A DNA stretch of 64,000 nucleotides from UBA12018 sp051656605 (GTDB lineage: Bacteria > Bacteroidota > Bacteroidia > Bacteroidales > CAMTPD01), in NCBI GenBank assembly GCA_051656605.1, contig JBOGCF010000019.1, forward strand, positions 1 to 64,000, read 5' to 3'. Below the pieces are notes generated by a model. The model was given only the letters and a program-made list of their open reading frames with translations, did not search any database and was not told the origin of the DNA. Position numbers and translations under genes: made by a program. This document shows positions 7,811 through 16,610 of this stretch, one piece after another (the first letter of the stretch is position 1; every line of letters starts with the position of its first letter).

Positions 7811-9109
7811 TTAAAGAAAATTTCTCAGATCTTTTACACGTACAGCCTTTCCTTCGCTTATGGGCAGACTGTCTTTGTCTACTAATTTAACTTTCGGAGT
7901 GAGTAGAAGCTCATCTTTAAGTTGACGCGTAATATCTCGGGTGAGTTTCTGTAATGTAGAGTAGTCGTCTGTAAACAAGTCGTTTAATTCTACTTCTATA
8001 AGCATTTCGTCGTTGTTGTTTACAGTGTGGAGCGTGATAAGATAGTTGTTGCCTAGCTCTTTGAATTGCATTAAAATTTTTTCTATTTGTATCGGAAAAA
8101 TATTAACACCTTTCAAGATTATCATATCATCACTTCGTCCTTGAAATCTATCGATACGGCGGTGTGTTCTACCGCAAGCACATGTGCCGGGTATAAAACG
8201 GGTGAGATCACGGGTGCGATAACGAATTAGCGGCATAGCATCTCTATTGATCGTTGTAAGGACAAGTTCGCCTATTTCGCCATCTTTTACAGGCTCCAAG
8301 GTAACGGGATCTATAATCTCTGCAATTACATAATCTTCCCAGATGTGAAGACCGTTTTGTTCTTGACACTCAAAGGCGACACCCGGACCATTCATCTCAG
8401 ACATACCAAAGCAGTTGTACGCTTTTACACCCAATAGAGACTCTATGCGCTGGCGTTGCTCTTCAGAGTGTGGTTCGGCACCGATGAAAAGAATGCGAAG
8501 TTTGGTGTCTTTTTTCGGATCACAACCCATTTCGTGCATAACCTCAGCTAGGCGAGTGGCATAACTCGGTATGGCATGTATGCATGTAGTACCAAAGTCT
8601 TGTATGAACTTTACTTGTCGTTTGCTATTTCCTGCCGCGGCCGGAACGGTAAGTGCACCCAGTCTTTCGGCTCCGTATTGAAATCCGAGTCCGCCGGTAA
8701 ACATACCATAGCCGGATGTGTTTTGGAATACGTCGCTTTTGCGTGCACCAACCATATACATACAACGAGCTACTTGATTGGCCCATTCGTCGAGATCTTT
8801 CTGTGTGTGAAGTACTACCGTAGGATTACCTGTTGTGCCACTTGACGAGTGTAAACGTACACATTTGTCGAGTGGGACGGCTACGAATCCGTATGGATAG
8901 TTGTTGCGCAGGTCGTCTTTTGTTGTAAAAGGCAGCTTTGTGATTTCGTCTATCGAAGAGAGTTCTTGTGGATAGTGCGGATTGTCTTGAAATAGTTGCT
9001 TGTAGTATGCCGAATTGAGGGCATGTTGTAGTATGCCATTTAATCTTGAAAGCTGTAACTGTTCAAGACTTGTGCGTGGCATGGTTTCAATTTGTTCTTC
9101 AAAATACAT
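7811..9109 (-). CDS. paaK: Phenylacetate-CoA ligase
   Basis: Converts phenylacetate (or related aryl acids) plus ATP and CoA to the CoA thioester. At 432 aa it has the usual PaaK length. Visible features are the AMP-binding loop SSGTTGNPT, the YNCFGMSEMNGPG region, and the C-terminal GRSDDMIILKGVNIFP. The start at ATG 9109 (MYFEEQIETMPR) matches typical PaaK N-termini; a longer frame to 9163 runs into the promoter -7 element. First gene of a four-gene operon with the ACT protein and ABC transporter. No other paa genes are present, so in this anaerobic-type genome it may activate arylacetates from amino-acid metabolism. Confidence 0.94.
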   Translation of the reverse strand: MYFEEQIETMPRTSLEQLQLSRLNGILQHALNSAYYKQLFQDNPHYPQELSSIDEITKLPFTTKDDLRNNYPYGFVAVPLDKCVRLHSSSGTTGNPTVVLHTQKDLDEWANQVARCMYMVGARKSDVFQNTSGYGMFTGGLGFQYGAERLGALTVPAAAGNSKRQVKFIQDFGTTCIHAIPSYATRLAEVMHEMGCDPKKDTKLRILFIGAEPHSEEQRQRIESLLGVKAYNCFGMSEMNGPGVAFECQEQNGLHIWEDYVIAEIIDPVTLEPVKDGEIGELVLTTINRDAMPLIRYRTRDLTRFIPGTCACGRTHRRIDRFQGRSDDMIILKGVNIFPIQIEKILMQFKELGNNYLITLHTVNNNDEMLIEVELNDLFTDDYSTLQKLTRDITRQLKDELLLTPKVKLVDKDSLPISEGKAVRVKDLRNFL

Positions 9110-9160
9110 AAATAAGATCAGTTTGTGTGTTGTCGTGGTGTTAGCACTTGTAATTTGAAG

Positions 9161-9168
9161 CAAATTTA
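9161..9168 (-). promoter_or_regulatory. Putative -7 promoter element of paaK operon
   Basis: TAAATTTG on the minus strand matches the Bacteroides -7 consensus exactly. It lies about 50 bases upstream of the chosen paaK start and argues against the longer reading frame. No clear -33 TTTG is seen. Confidence 0.5.
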
Positions 9169-9200
9169 AAAAATATATAGATTTAAGGTGCTTATTTGAG

Positions 9201-9243
9201 TAAAAAGAAAGGGATATGAACGTTTTTACGTGTCATATCCCTT
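9201..9243 (-). terminator. Terminator of acyl-CoA ligase gene
   Basis: Stem AAGGGATATGA (9209-9219) pairs with TCATATCCCTT (9233-9243), with a further ACGT/ACGT pairing in the loop. On the minus strand it is followed by TTTCTTTTT. Confidence 0.8.
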
Positions 9244-9266
9244 ATAATTAGGCTTGAAAAACTATT

Positions 9267-10922
9267 TTATTGATACAAAAAGCGTTTGATACTACGTTTA
9301 GGTGTTTTCTCAAACTCTTCGGTCATGATGCGAACATCTGTGATTCTGCTATATGCCGGCAACTCGTTGTTGAGTGTCTTGATATGAGATTTCATGTAGT
9401 TTTCTGCATCGTCAATATTTACACCTTCGTGTTTAAGTAATTCGATGTCGGGATAAATCAAAGCGACAAGCTTACCTCCTTTGTCTACAACAAGCGACTC
9501 TGCTACGCAAGGTAAGTTGTTGATCTTATCTTCGATCTCTTCCGGATAAATGTTTTGTCCCGAAGGTCCAAGGATCATTGTTTTGCTTCTTCCTTTGATG
9601 AATATAAAGCCATCCGGATCTATGATACCCAAGTCTCCGGTTTTCATCCATCCGTCTGAGGTGAAGGTGGCGGCTGTTGCTTCCGGATTCTTATAGTAAC
9701 CAAGCATTACGTTCATTCCGCGCACTTGAATTTCCCCAACTTTATTTGCCGGATCTTCTGAGTCGATACGCACTTCCATACGGTCTACCACTCTTCCGCA
9801 AGAGCCTTTTTTGAAGGTATCCCATTGTTCGTATGAGATCAGAGGTCCGCACTCAGTCATTCCATAACCAACTGTATATCTGAAGTTGATTGAGCTAAGG
9901 AAATCTTCCACGTCTTTATTTAATCCGGCGCCTCCTACAACAATTTCTTCGAAGTTATTGCCGAATGCATTATTTAGTTTGTCTCCGATTATTTCGAGTA
10001 GTTTCGTATCGATAAATGGAACTTTCATCAGCATCTTCATCCAAGGCTTTTCCAATTCCGGGAAAACTTTGTTTTTTACAATCTTCTCAATAATAAGCGG
10101 AACGGCAAGGATTAATTTCGGGCGAATTGCCGAAAAAGACTCAGCGATAATCTTTGGAGAAGGTGTACGAGTAAGGAAATGTACATGACATCCTTTGTTG
10201 AAAGAGTTGAGAATCTCAAATGCTAAGCCATACATGTGTGCCATTGGAAGCATACATACAATGTTAGACCCCGAATCGATAAACTGCAGATTGTCTTCCG
10301 CAAACTTAGTATTTGACCAAAGACTGCGATAAGGAAGCATTACGCCTTTCGCAAATCCAGTTGTCCCTGAAGTGTAGTTCAGAACAGCTAGTTCATCAGG
10401 TTGCTCGATGTGATATTTTACGTTTTCAGGTCTGAAGCTTTTTGGATATTTATGTCCGAATGCTTCATTAATATGATTTAATAAGCTTTGAATTCCTTCA
10501 ATTCGGCTTTTCAGTAATGTGAAGTCGTTAAGTAGCATGAAAACATCGACCTCGGGCATTTGTGATTCATTTAAATTTTCCCAAACGCCATCACCCACAA
10601 ATAAAAACTTTGCTTCAGAGTGATTGACAATATGATGAATATTGTCTGGTTTAAACTCGTGAAGGATCGGAACGGCAACAGCACCGTATGAGAGTATACC
10701 AAAGAAAGCAATTGCCCAGTTTGATGAGTTGCGTCCTGCCAAAGCTACTTTGTCACCTTTCTTGATTCCTGCCTTCTCAAGAAGGATATGTATCTTTTCG
10801 ATACGACGAGCTACATCTTTGTAGTGATAAGTAGCTCCTTTGTAGTCTGAAAATGCAGGCAAATCCCAATGGTCTTTTATTCCATTTTCGATTAGTCCCA
10901 AAAAGCGACATTTACTATCCAT
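9267..10922 (-). CDS. Long-chain fatty-acid-CoA ligase (AMP-binding)
   Basis: A 551-aa ANL-superfamily enzyme that activates a carboxylic acid, most likely a fatty acid, to its CoA ester. The P-loop YTSGTTGFAKGV, the VGYGMTECGP substrate/AMP motif, the hinge GWMKTGDLG and FIKGRSKTMI, and the C-terminal lysine region KTPKRSIKRF are all present. A complete single gene with its own -7 element and terminator. It is often annotated as AMP-dependent synthetase or FadD in Bacteroidota. The exact chain-length preference cannot be told. Confidence 0.93.
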   Translation of the reverse strand: MDSKCRFLGLIENGIKDHWDLPAFSDYKGATYHYKDVARRIEKIHILLEKAGIKKGDKVALAGRNSSNWAIAFFGILSYGAVAVPILHEFKPDNIHHIVNHSEAKFLFVGDGVWENLNESQMPEVDVFMLLNDFTLLKSRIEGIQSLLNHINEAFGHKYPKSFRPENVKYHIEQPDELAVLNYTSGTTGFAKGVMLPYRSLWSNTKFAEDNLQFIDSGSNIVCMLPMAHMYGLAFEILNSFNKGCHVHFLTRTPSPKIIAESFSAIRPKLILAVPLIIEKIVKNKVFPELEKPWMKMLMKVPFIDTKLLEIIGDKLNNAFGNNFEEIVVGGAGLNKDVEDFLSSINFRYTVGYGMTECGPLISYEQWDTFKKGSCGRVVDRMEVRIDSEDPANKVGEIQVRGMNVMLGYYKNPEATAATFTSDGWMKTGDLGIIDPDGFIFIKGRSKTMILGPSGQNIYPEEIEDKINNLPCVAESLVVDKGGKLVALIYPDIELLKHEGVNIDDAENYMKSHIKTLNNELPAYSRITDVRIMTEEFEKTPKRSIKRFLYQ

Positions 10923-10951
10923 ATTCTATATGATTTAAAAAATTCAACGTG

Positions 10952-10959
10952 CAAATTTA
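10952..10959 (-). promoter_or_regulatory. Putative -7 element of acyl-CoA ligase gene
   Basis: TAAATTTG on the minus strand, about 30 bases upstream of the start codon at 10922, matches the Bacteroides -7 consensus. The -33 element is not clear. Confidence 0.5.
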
Positions 10960-11165
10960 ACTATTTATATAACAAGTATTGACAGGTTTGTAGCTCACTA
11001 TTTGATAAGGTTTGTTGTGGTTTTTAGTATTATTTATATAACGTAAGATGTCTGTTAGGTTTTGTGATCAATCAAATTGAAAGATTATAAGGTTTCGTTC
11101 TTTGATATTGATCGACTAAGAGTCGTTTTTGGTTGAAAAATAGAGTAAAAAGTAAGATAGGAGAT
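10960..11165. other. AT-rich intergenic stretch
   Basis: Part of the 336-base divergent gap between the acyl-CoA ligase and umuC genes. I see no gene, in particular no umuD, and no repeat in this part. Confidence 0.6.
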
Positions 11166-11222
11166 ATTCTAGTTAATTAGAATACATTAAATGGGAGTGA
11201 ACTCTCATTTTATCTAAATTTG
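11166..11222 (+). promoter_or_regulatory. umuC promoter region with two palindromes
   Basis: TAAATTTG (11215-11222) is a Bacteroides-type -7 element, 36 bases before the umuC ATG. No TTTG is found at -33; instead the imperfect palindrome ATGGGAGTgaACTCTCAT (11191-11208) occupies that position. A second palindrome, ATTCTAgTTAAtTAGAAT (11166-11183), lies 7 bases upstream. Both look like regulator-binding sites, plausibly for DNA-damage control. That assignment is inference. Confidence 0.5.
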
Positions 11223-11258
11223 CATCTTATTAAAAAGAACTTTATTTAGAGCTCTCAA

Positions 11259-12518
11259 ATGATCGGACTGCTTGATTGTAATAACTTTTATGTTTCGTGC
11301 GAAAGGATGTTTAATCCATTGTTGCGAAATAAGCCCGTTGTTGTTTTAAGTAATAACGATGGATGTGTTGTTGCTCGGAGCAATGAGTCGAAAGCCCTAG
11401 GTGTACCTATGGGGGTACCGGTATTTAAAATACGAGAGTTGATCAAACAGCATGATATAAAAGTGCTTTCGTCAAATTATGAATTGTATGGCGATATGTC
11501 GTCGCGAGTAATGACCCTATTGTATCAGCATGCTCCTTCGGTAGAGGTTTATTCAATTGACGAAGCTTTTATTGATTTGAGTGGGATAGAAGAGCATGCT
11601 TATGAGTTTGTGTTAAAACTGAAGCGAATTGTAGAGCAGTCGGTTGGTATTCCGGTTGGTGTGGGTGTAGGGCAAACTAAGACGTTGGCTAAATTGGCAA
11701 ATGTTTTTGCTAAGAAAAATGCATCGACACAGGGCGTTTTTATGCTTGAACAAGACCTTCTACATTATTCCGATGTATGTATGCTTCCTATTGATGAGAT
11801 CTGGGGAGTAGGACGTAGGTCGCGAAATTTTCTTCAAAGCAATGGTAAGCATCTGGTTGCAGATTATTACAAAGCTTCTCGCTCTTGGATAAAAAAATAC
11901 CTTACCGTTACGGGGGAGCGTACTTGGCTCGAACTTCATGGAGAGTCTTGTATCGATATAGATAGCGATACCGACCAGCGAAAAAGTATATGTACATCTC
12001 GAAGCTTTGGTTCTCCTGTGAAGTTGAAGCAAGAACTAGAAGAAGCGTTGGCTTACTTTGCCGATTCTTGTGCTACGAAGTTGAGGCGGCAGCATCAGTT
12101 GGCTCGTAGTATGTATGTGTTTGTTTATACAAATCGATTTGATAAAGACACATATTATAATGGAGGGATTACGGTAAAGTTGCCGGTAGCAACCAACGAT
12201 TCTGCAGAATTAATAAAATATGCGAGAGAAGCACTGTCGCGTACTTTCAAAGCCGGATTAAACTATAAAAAGGCCGGAGTTATTGTATTTGACTTGGTAA
12301 GTGATGCTATGATACAAGGAAATTTATTCGATCCTATTCCGCGAGAAAAACAAAGAACATTGGCCGAAGTGGTAGATAAGATAAATAGAGTTCAAGGACG
12401 AGGTACGATAACATCGGCTCTTCAAGGAAACCTAAGTGGGTGGAAGTTGAAGCGAGAGAACCTTACGCCGGCTTACTCAACAAATATTCATGAGATAATA
12501 ACAGTAAAGACAAATTAA
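11259..12518 (+). CDS. umuC: Y-family DNA polymerase V catalytic subunit
   Basis: A 419-aa UmuC/DinP-type translesion polymerase. The N-terminal LDCNNFYVSCERMF carries the first catalytic Asp, VVVLSNNDGCVVARS is the finger region, and YSIDEAFIDLSG (about 98-109) holds the second acidic pair. The little-finger domain and the C-terminal UmuC-type extension (RTLAEVVDKINRVQGRGTI) are present. No umuD-like S24 peptidase lies upstream or downstream in this window, although many Bacteroidota encode umuD next to umuC. It is followed 6 bases later by an antiporter gene, suggesting co-transcription. Confidence 0.94.
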   Translation: MIGLLDCNNFYVSCERMFNPLLRNKPVVVLSNNDGCVVARSNESKALGVPMGVPVFKIRELIKQHDIKVLSSNYELYGDMSSRVMTLLYQHAPSVEVYSIDEAFIDLSGIEEHAYEFVLKLKRIVEQSVGIPVGVGVGQTKTLAKLANVFAKKNASTQGVFMLEQDLLHYSDVCMLPIDEIWGVGRRSRNFLQSNGKHLVADYYKASRSWIKKYLTVTGERTWLELHGESCIDIDSDTDQRKSICTSRSFGSPVKLKQELEEALAYFADSCATKLRRQHQLARSMYVFVYTNRFDKDTYYNGGITVKLPVATNDSAELIKYAREALSRTFKAGLNYKKAGVIVFDLVSDAMIQGNLFDPIPREKQRTLAEVVDKINRVQGRGTITSALQGNLSGWKLKRENLTPAYSTNIHEIITVKTN

Positions 12519-12524
12519 ATACAG

Positions 12525-13823
12525 ATGCAGGAACAATTAAAACATCAACCCAATCCTTGGGCTCTAATACCTTTGTTGGTATTCTTAGTGTCGTATGTCG
12601 TAATATCCGTTATTGCGCAAGACTTTTATAAAATGCCTATTACGGTAGCGTTCGGCCTTTCTTCTATCGTAGCTATTCTGATGTCGAAGGGTGGCAAGTT
12701 GGCGCAACGAATCGAGTTGTTCTGTAAAGGTGCCGCAAATCATAACATTATGTTGATGATTATGATTTTTATTCTGGCAGGAGCTTTTGCTCAAACAGCA
12801 AAAAGTATGGGTGCTATCGATGCAACGGTAAATCTGGCATTATCTATATTACCTGAGCAATTGTTGGCTGCCGGTATTTTTATTGCCGCATGCTTTATCT
12901 CAATATCTGTAGGTACTTCTGTGGGGACAATTGTTGCTTTAGCACCGGTTGCTGTAGGTATTGCTTCAAAAACAGATCTAAATACAGCACTAATGGTAGG
13001 AGTTGTTGTGAGTGGCGCAATGTTTGGAGATAACTTATCTTTTATTTCCGATACTACAATTGTAGCTACACGAACTCAAGGCTGTAAAATGGCCGATAAG
13101 TTTAAAGTAAATATTCGTATCGCTTTGCCGATTGCGATCATCGTGACGCTACTTTATGTATTTATTGGTCAAAGTATGAATACTACGTATCAAACAGGAC
13201 CGATTGAATGGATCAAGGTTGTGCCATACTTGGCAGTATTGGTTGGAGCTGTAGCCGGAGTTAATGTATTAGCTGTATTGGTTATGGGAATCTTATTGTC
13301 GGGTATAGTAGGGCTGATTACAGGTAGTTTTACTTTGTGGGACTGGACTGCTGCAATGGGATCAGGTATAAATGGTATGGGGGAGTTGATCATTGTTACG
13401 ATTCTTGCAGGAGGTATGCTTGAAATGATTCGTTACAATGGTGGTATTGACTGGATTATACAAAAACTAACTTCTCGCATTTCATCAACTCGTGGGGCTG
13501 AGTTTAGCATTGGAGCATTGGTTAGTTTTGCAAACATGTGTACTGCGAATAATACAATTGCTCTGATTATGGCTGGTCCTATCGCAAAAGACATTGCGAC
13601 AAGATACAATGTAGATCCACGTCGTTCGGCAAGTATTTTGGACACCTTCTCTTGTTTTGTGCAAGGTATTATTCCATACGGAGCACAGTTGCTGATGGCT
13701 GCTGGATTATCAGGTGTTTCTCCTATCGAAATTATGGAATACTTGTACTACCCTTATTTATTAGGCTTGGGATCTATACTTGCAATTTGGTTTGGTTATC
13801 CAAGAAAGTATGCGCAAAACTAA
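12525..13823 (+). CDS. NhaC-family Na+/H+ antiporter
   Basis: A 432-aa inner-membrane protein with about eleven hydrophobic segments. The NhaC-family signature region is visible: FISISVGTSVGTIVALAPVA, then VSGAMFGDNLSFISDTTIVATRTQGC, and a second repeat with FANMCTANNTIALIMAGPIAKDI. Members exchange Na+ for H+, and some take organic acids or amino acids. It begins 6 bases after umuC, so the two probably share a transcript, an unexpected partnership. The family is well supported; the ion or substrate is not. Confidence 0.88.
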   Translation: MQEQLKHQPNPWALIPLLVFLVSYVVISVIAQDFYKMPITVAFGLSSIVAILMSKGGKLAQRIELFCKGAANHNIMLMIMIFILAGAFAQTAKSMGAIDATVNLALSILPEQLLAAGIFIAACFISISVGTSVGTIVALAPVAVGIASKTDLNTALMVGVVVSGAMFGDNLSFISDTTIVATRTQGCKMADKFKVNIRIALPIAIIVTLLYVFIGQSMNTTYQTGPIEWIKVVPYLAVLVGAVAGVNVLAVLVMGILLSGIVGLITGSFTLWDWTAAMGSGINGMGELIIVTILAGGMLEMIRYNGGIDWIIQKLTSRISSTRGAEFSIGALVSFANMCTANNTIALIMAGPIAKDIATRYNVDPRRSASILDTFSCFVQGIIPYGAQLLMAAGLSGVSPIEIMEYLYYPYLLGLGSILAIWFGYPRKYAQN

Positions 13824-13924
13824 TTTTTTTCAAGTCTGGATTAAACCTTTATCTACTGTTCTCGTCTTAGGTATAGAAGCTTCAAGAAAAGAAATTAAGT
13901 ATAAACAGAAAAGAGTAAAATCCT

Positions 13925-14323
13925 ATGAGAAAATTAGTTACATTGTCACTTGTGTTGTTTTTAAGCATTACAGCAGCTTTTGCACAATCTAAGAATCGCC
14001 AAGATATTGAGGCAAGACAACAAAAACAATTTGAGAAACTTGTGCAAGATCTTAACTTAAATGATAAGCAACAAAAAGAGTGGAAAGCTGTAAATGAAAA
14101 GTATGCAAAACAAATGCAAGCTGATCGTGAGCAAATGAAACAAGATAAAGCCAATGCACGCGAGAAGATGCAAAAATTAAACACAGATCGCGAGAGTGAA
14201 CTGTCTAAGATTTTAGATTCTGACCAAAAAACAAAATGGGAAGAAAAAAAGGCAACAGCCAAAGCGAAAAGAGAAGCTCGCGATGGAAAGCGTGGAGGTA
14301 AAAACAGAGGCGAAAGAAAATAA
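13925..14323 (+). CDS. Small secreted Lys/Glu/Gln-rich protein
   Basis: A 132-aa protein with a clear signal peptide (MRKLVTLSLVLFLSITAAFAQ, cut after about residue 21). The mature part is almost entirely helical and charged, with LVQDLNLNDKQQKEW and a SKILDSDQKTKWEEK segment, reminiscent of Spy/CpxP-like LTxxQ periplasmic proteins. It ends in a basic Arg/Gly/Lys tail. Spy-like chaperone activity is a guess from composition. It lies about 100 bases after the antiporter gene and is followed by a strong terminator. Confidence 0.8.
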   Translation: MRKLVTLSLVLFLSITAAFAQSKNRQDIEARQQKQFEKLVQDLNLNDKQQKEWKAVNEKYAKQMQADREQMKQDKANAREKMQKLNTDRESELSKILDSDQKTKWEEKKATAKAKREARDGKRGGKNRGERK

Positions 14324-14354
14324 GCCGAAGTTGATTAATAGTATATAGTAAATG

Positions 14355-14397
14355 AAAAGGAGAGTTTGTCATTGATTTGATAAACTCTCCTTTTTTT
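14355..14397 (+). terminator. Terminator, mainly for the plus-strand gene
   Basis: Arms AAAAGGAGAGTTT and AAACTCTCCTTTT enclose a short loop and are followed by a run of seven T on the plus strand. Convergent with the MscS-family gene, it may also work partly in reverse. Confidence 0.85.
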
Positions 14398-14451
14398 AGC
14401 TGTAACTTCGTTTACTTCTAGTTTTATGCTATATGTAAATTACAAGTCTTA

Positions 14452-16368
14452 TTAATTCGGATGTATGGCATTGGTTATATCCATTTCGTTTTGTTCGTCA
14501 AAAGAAGCTTTTACTCTGAACTCCGGAGCTTCATAATCTTCGGGTCTATAACTTGCCGGAATGGTTGTTTCATTACCATCACGTTGTCCTCTATAGTGTG
14601 GAGACATAATCTCAACACCTGCTTCATTGAATGTATCTTGTATATTCTGGTGAATCTGAGAATAAATATATGCCATCTTAGATGGTGTTTTTGTATAGGC
14701 ACTTAGCTGATAAGATACATAAAAATCATCGAGACTTGTTTGTAGAACAAAAGGTTGAGGGTCTTTCTCTATGTATTCTGATCTGAGTGCAGCCTCAATA
14801 AGTAATTGATGTACTTGTTTCCAAGGTGCATCATAACCAATGGTAACTGTTGTATAGACGATCAATCCTTCTGTTTGTGAGTTGCTCGTGAAATTAATAA
14901 TATTTGATGTAAGGATAGAAGAGTTTGGTACAGTGACAATTTCATTTTTCACGGTTTTGATACGCGTTACAAATGGAGTTTTCTCAACAACATCACCTTG
15001 TATATCTCCAATGCGAATGCGATCGCCCATCATAAATGGACGCATGTAAGTAATCACCAATCCTGAAATAATATTAGATATAACGGAAGATGAACCGAGA
15101 GAGAATACCAAACCGATAAATACGGATACCCCTTTGAATACCTCACTTTGCGAGTTTGGTAAATATGGAAATATGACAACAAACATAAAGGCATAGATTA
15201 AAAATCTCAATATATTGAATGTTGCATGTGCCCAGTCTGAGTAAAAGCCTGGAATAACAAGACGTTTTGCTGCAATCTCGTTTGTAAAATATCGAAGTAG
15301 TTTGATGATGTAATTTACGACAATTACGATAATGATAATTGTAAGGAGATTCGGTAGATATTCAATAAAAGAAGTGACAATCTTTTTGACAGGAGTTAAT
15401 ACCCAGCCAAAAAGAATAGCCGACCAATGTGAGGTTGCCGGAAAAATACTAAATAGGATAGGTATCGAAATATAAAACTGAACCAAATTAAGAAAGTATC
15501 TAAATAATTTAGAGACAATGAGTAAGGTGTTTACCTCTCGATCTGAATTTAAAACTTCAAAATTTTTAATCTTTAAACCGCTAAGTCGCTTGTCTCTTTG
15601 TGCTTTTATGTGGGAATCGATGACATGTGAGAATAAATAATTTACCCCTTTAACCAGTAAAATCTGCACGACAATCACGAGCAAGCAAAGTGCTACTTGT
15701 TTCAATCGATTGGTGAAACTTGTTTCTTTTTGATATAACTTAATGGCATCATATAGGTTTGCTCGATCGGTGTGTGCTAATTGGTCTCTTGATTGATTTA
15801 ACCATGCAGCGTCGGTATCCGTTATATTAAGTAAAACTTGATCACCATATGCAATCATGGTATTACTACCTGCATCAATAATTCGCAGAGAATCGATAGG
15901 ATGACCATAGTTTTTGGCAATATCTTTAATCTTAGCCATACTAGCTTCTGCTCTATCTGTTGGCGAGAATTGTCCCAGACTTGTGTAGACGAAACAAATT
16001 GTATCTGTGCCTAATGTGATAGGAACACCGTTTACATTATTTCGTAAGATTGAGACGCTAGCCATGAGATTTGCTTTGCGTAAAGAATCGACCGAACGAA
16101 TACTATCAAGTTCGTATTGTAGTTTGAAATGTTCTTTAGAGTCGCTATTATGTAATCTTTCAAGTTGTTTTTCTAATTGAGCCAGACGCAAAGAGTCTTG
16201 TATCCTTAATCTTTCGGCATCGGCCATCATTTGTATTGTTTGTTTAATGACAGCTTCTTGAGTTACTTTAGTCGACGAATCGGCTAGGATACTATCTTGT
16301 ATAATGTTTTGAGCATTTAATGCAGTAAAAAGAAAAAGTACGATTGTTGTAAATAGCGTTCTGTACAT
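14452..16368 (-). CDS. MscS-family mechanosensitive channel
   Basis: A 638-aa membrane protein. It has a signal peptide (residues 1-19), a periplasmic region with a predicted coiled coil rich in Leu/Glu/Arg (about 35-80), then about five membrane segments from residue 220. The MscS core follows: the pore helix region with GLVFSLGSSSVISNIISG, the beta-domain GDRIRIGDIQGDV and VPNSSILTSNIINF. It opens under membrane tension and releases solutes on osmotic downshift. The large periplasmic extension puts it with the longer MscS paralogues. Single gene, convergent with the preceding small secreted-protein gene. Confidence 0.9.
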   Translation of the reverse strand: MYRTLFTTIVLFLFTALNAQNIIQDSILADSSTKVTQEAVIKQTIQMMADAERLRIQDSLRLAQLEKQLERLHNSDSKEHFKLQYELDSIRSVDSLRKANLMASVSILRNNVNGVPITLGTDTICFVYTSLGQFSPTDRAEASMAKIKDIAKNYGHPIDSLRIIDAGSNTMIAYGDQVLLNITDTDAAWLNQSRDQLAHTDRANLYDAIKLYQKETSFTNRLKQVALCLLVIVVQILLVKGVNYLFSHVIDSHIKAQRDKRLSGLKIKNFEVLNSDREVNTLLIVSKLFRYFLNLVQFYISIPILFSIFPATSHWSAILFGWVLTPVKKIVTSFIEYLPNLLTIIIIVIVVNYIIKLLRYFTNEIAAKRLVIPGFYSDWAHATFNILRFLIYAFMFVVIFPYLPNSQSEVFKGVSVFIGLVFSLGSSSVISNIISGLVITYMRPFMMGDRIRIGDIQGDVVEKTPFVTRIKTVKNEIVTVPNSSILTSNIINFTSNSQTEGLIVYTTVTIGYDAPWKQVHQLLIEAALRSEYIEKDPQPFVLQTSLDDFYVSYQLSAYTKTPSKMAYIYSQIHQNIQDTFNEAGVEIMSPHYRGQRDGNETTIPASYRPEDYEAPEFRVKASFDEQNEMDITNAIHPN

Positions 16369-16610
16369 AAATATTGGTTTAATAGGTAACTACAAGTTGA
16401 TTGATAGTGAATTACTGTTTTTAAATGTATGCAATTTTTCTTTAAATCTTATCTTATAAACAATATTTGCAAGTGATATGTTTCTTGACTGTGATTATAT
16501 TATCTGTAGCTTAAAGTGATTGGAGATAAAATATTTTAATTGTAATAATTTATGAAATTTATATTCGTGAATTATATTTACTTTGTTGCATCGTAAGAAA
16601 GGCTAATGAT

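Noticed and set aside
9110..9163. Longer start for paaK
   Set aside because: The extension would overlap the -7 promoter element, and PaaK proteins start at the MYFEEQIE-type sequence.
10923..11258. A umuD gene upstream of umuC
   Set aside because: Looked for specifically; no reading frame of sufficient length or S24-peptidase motif exists there.
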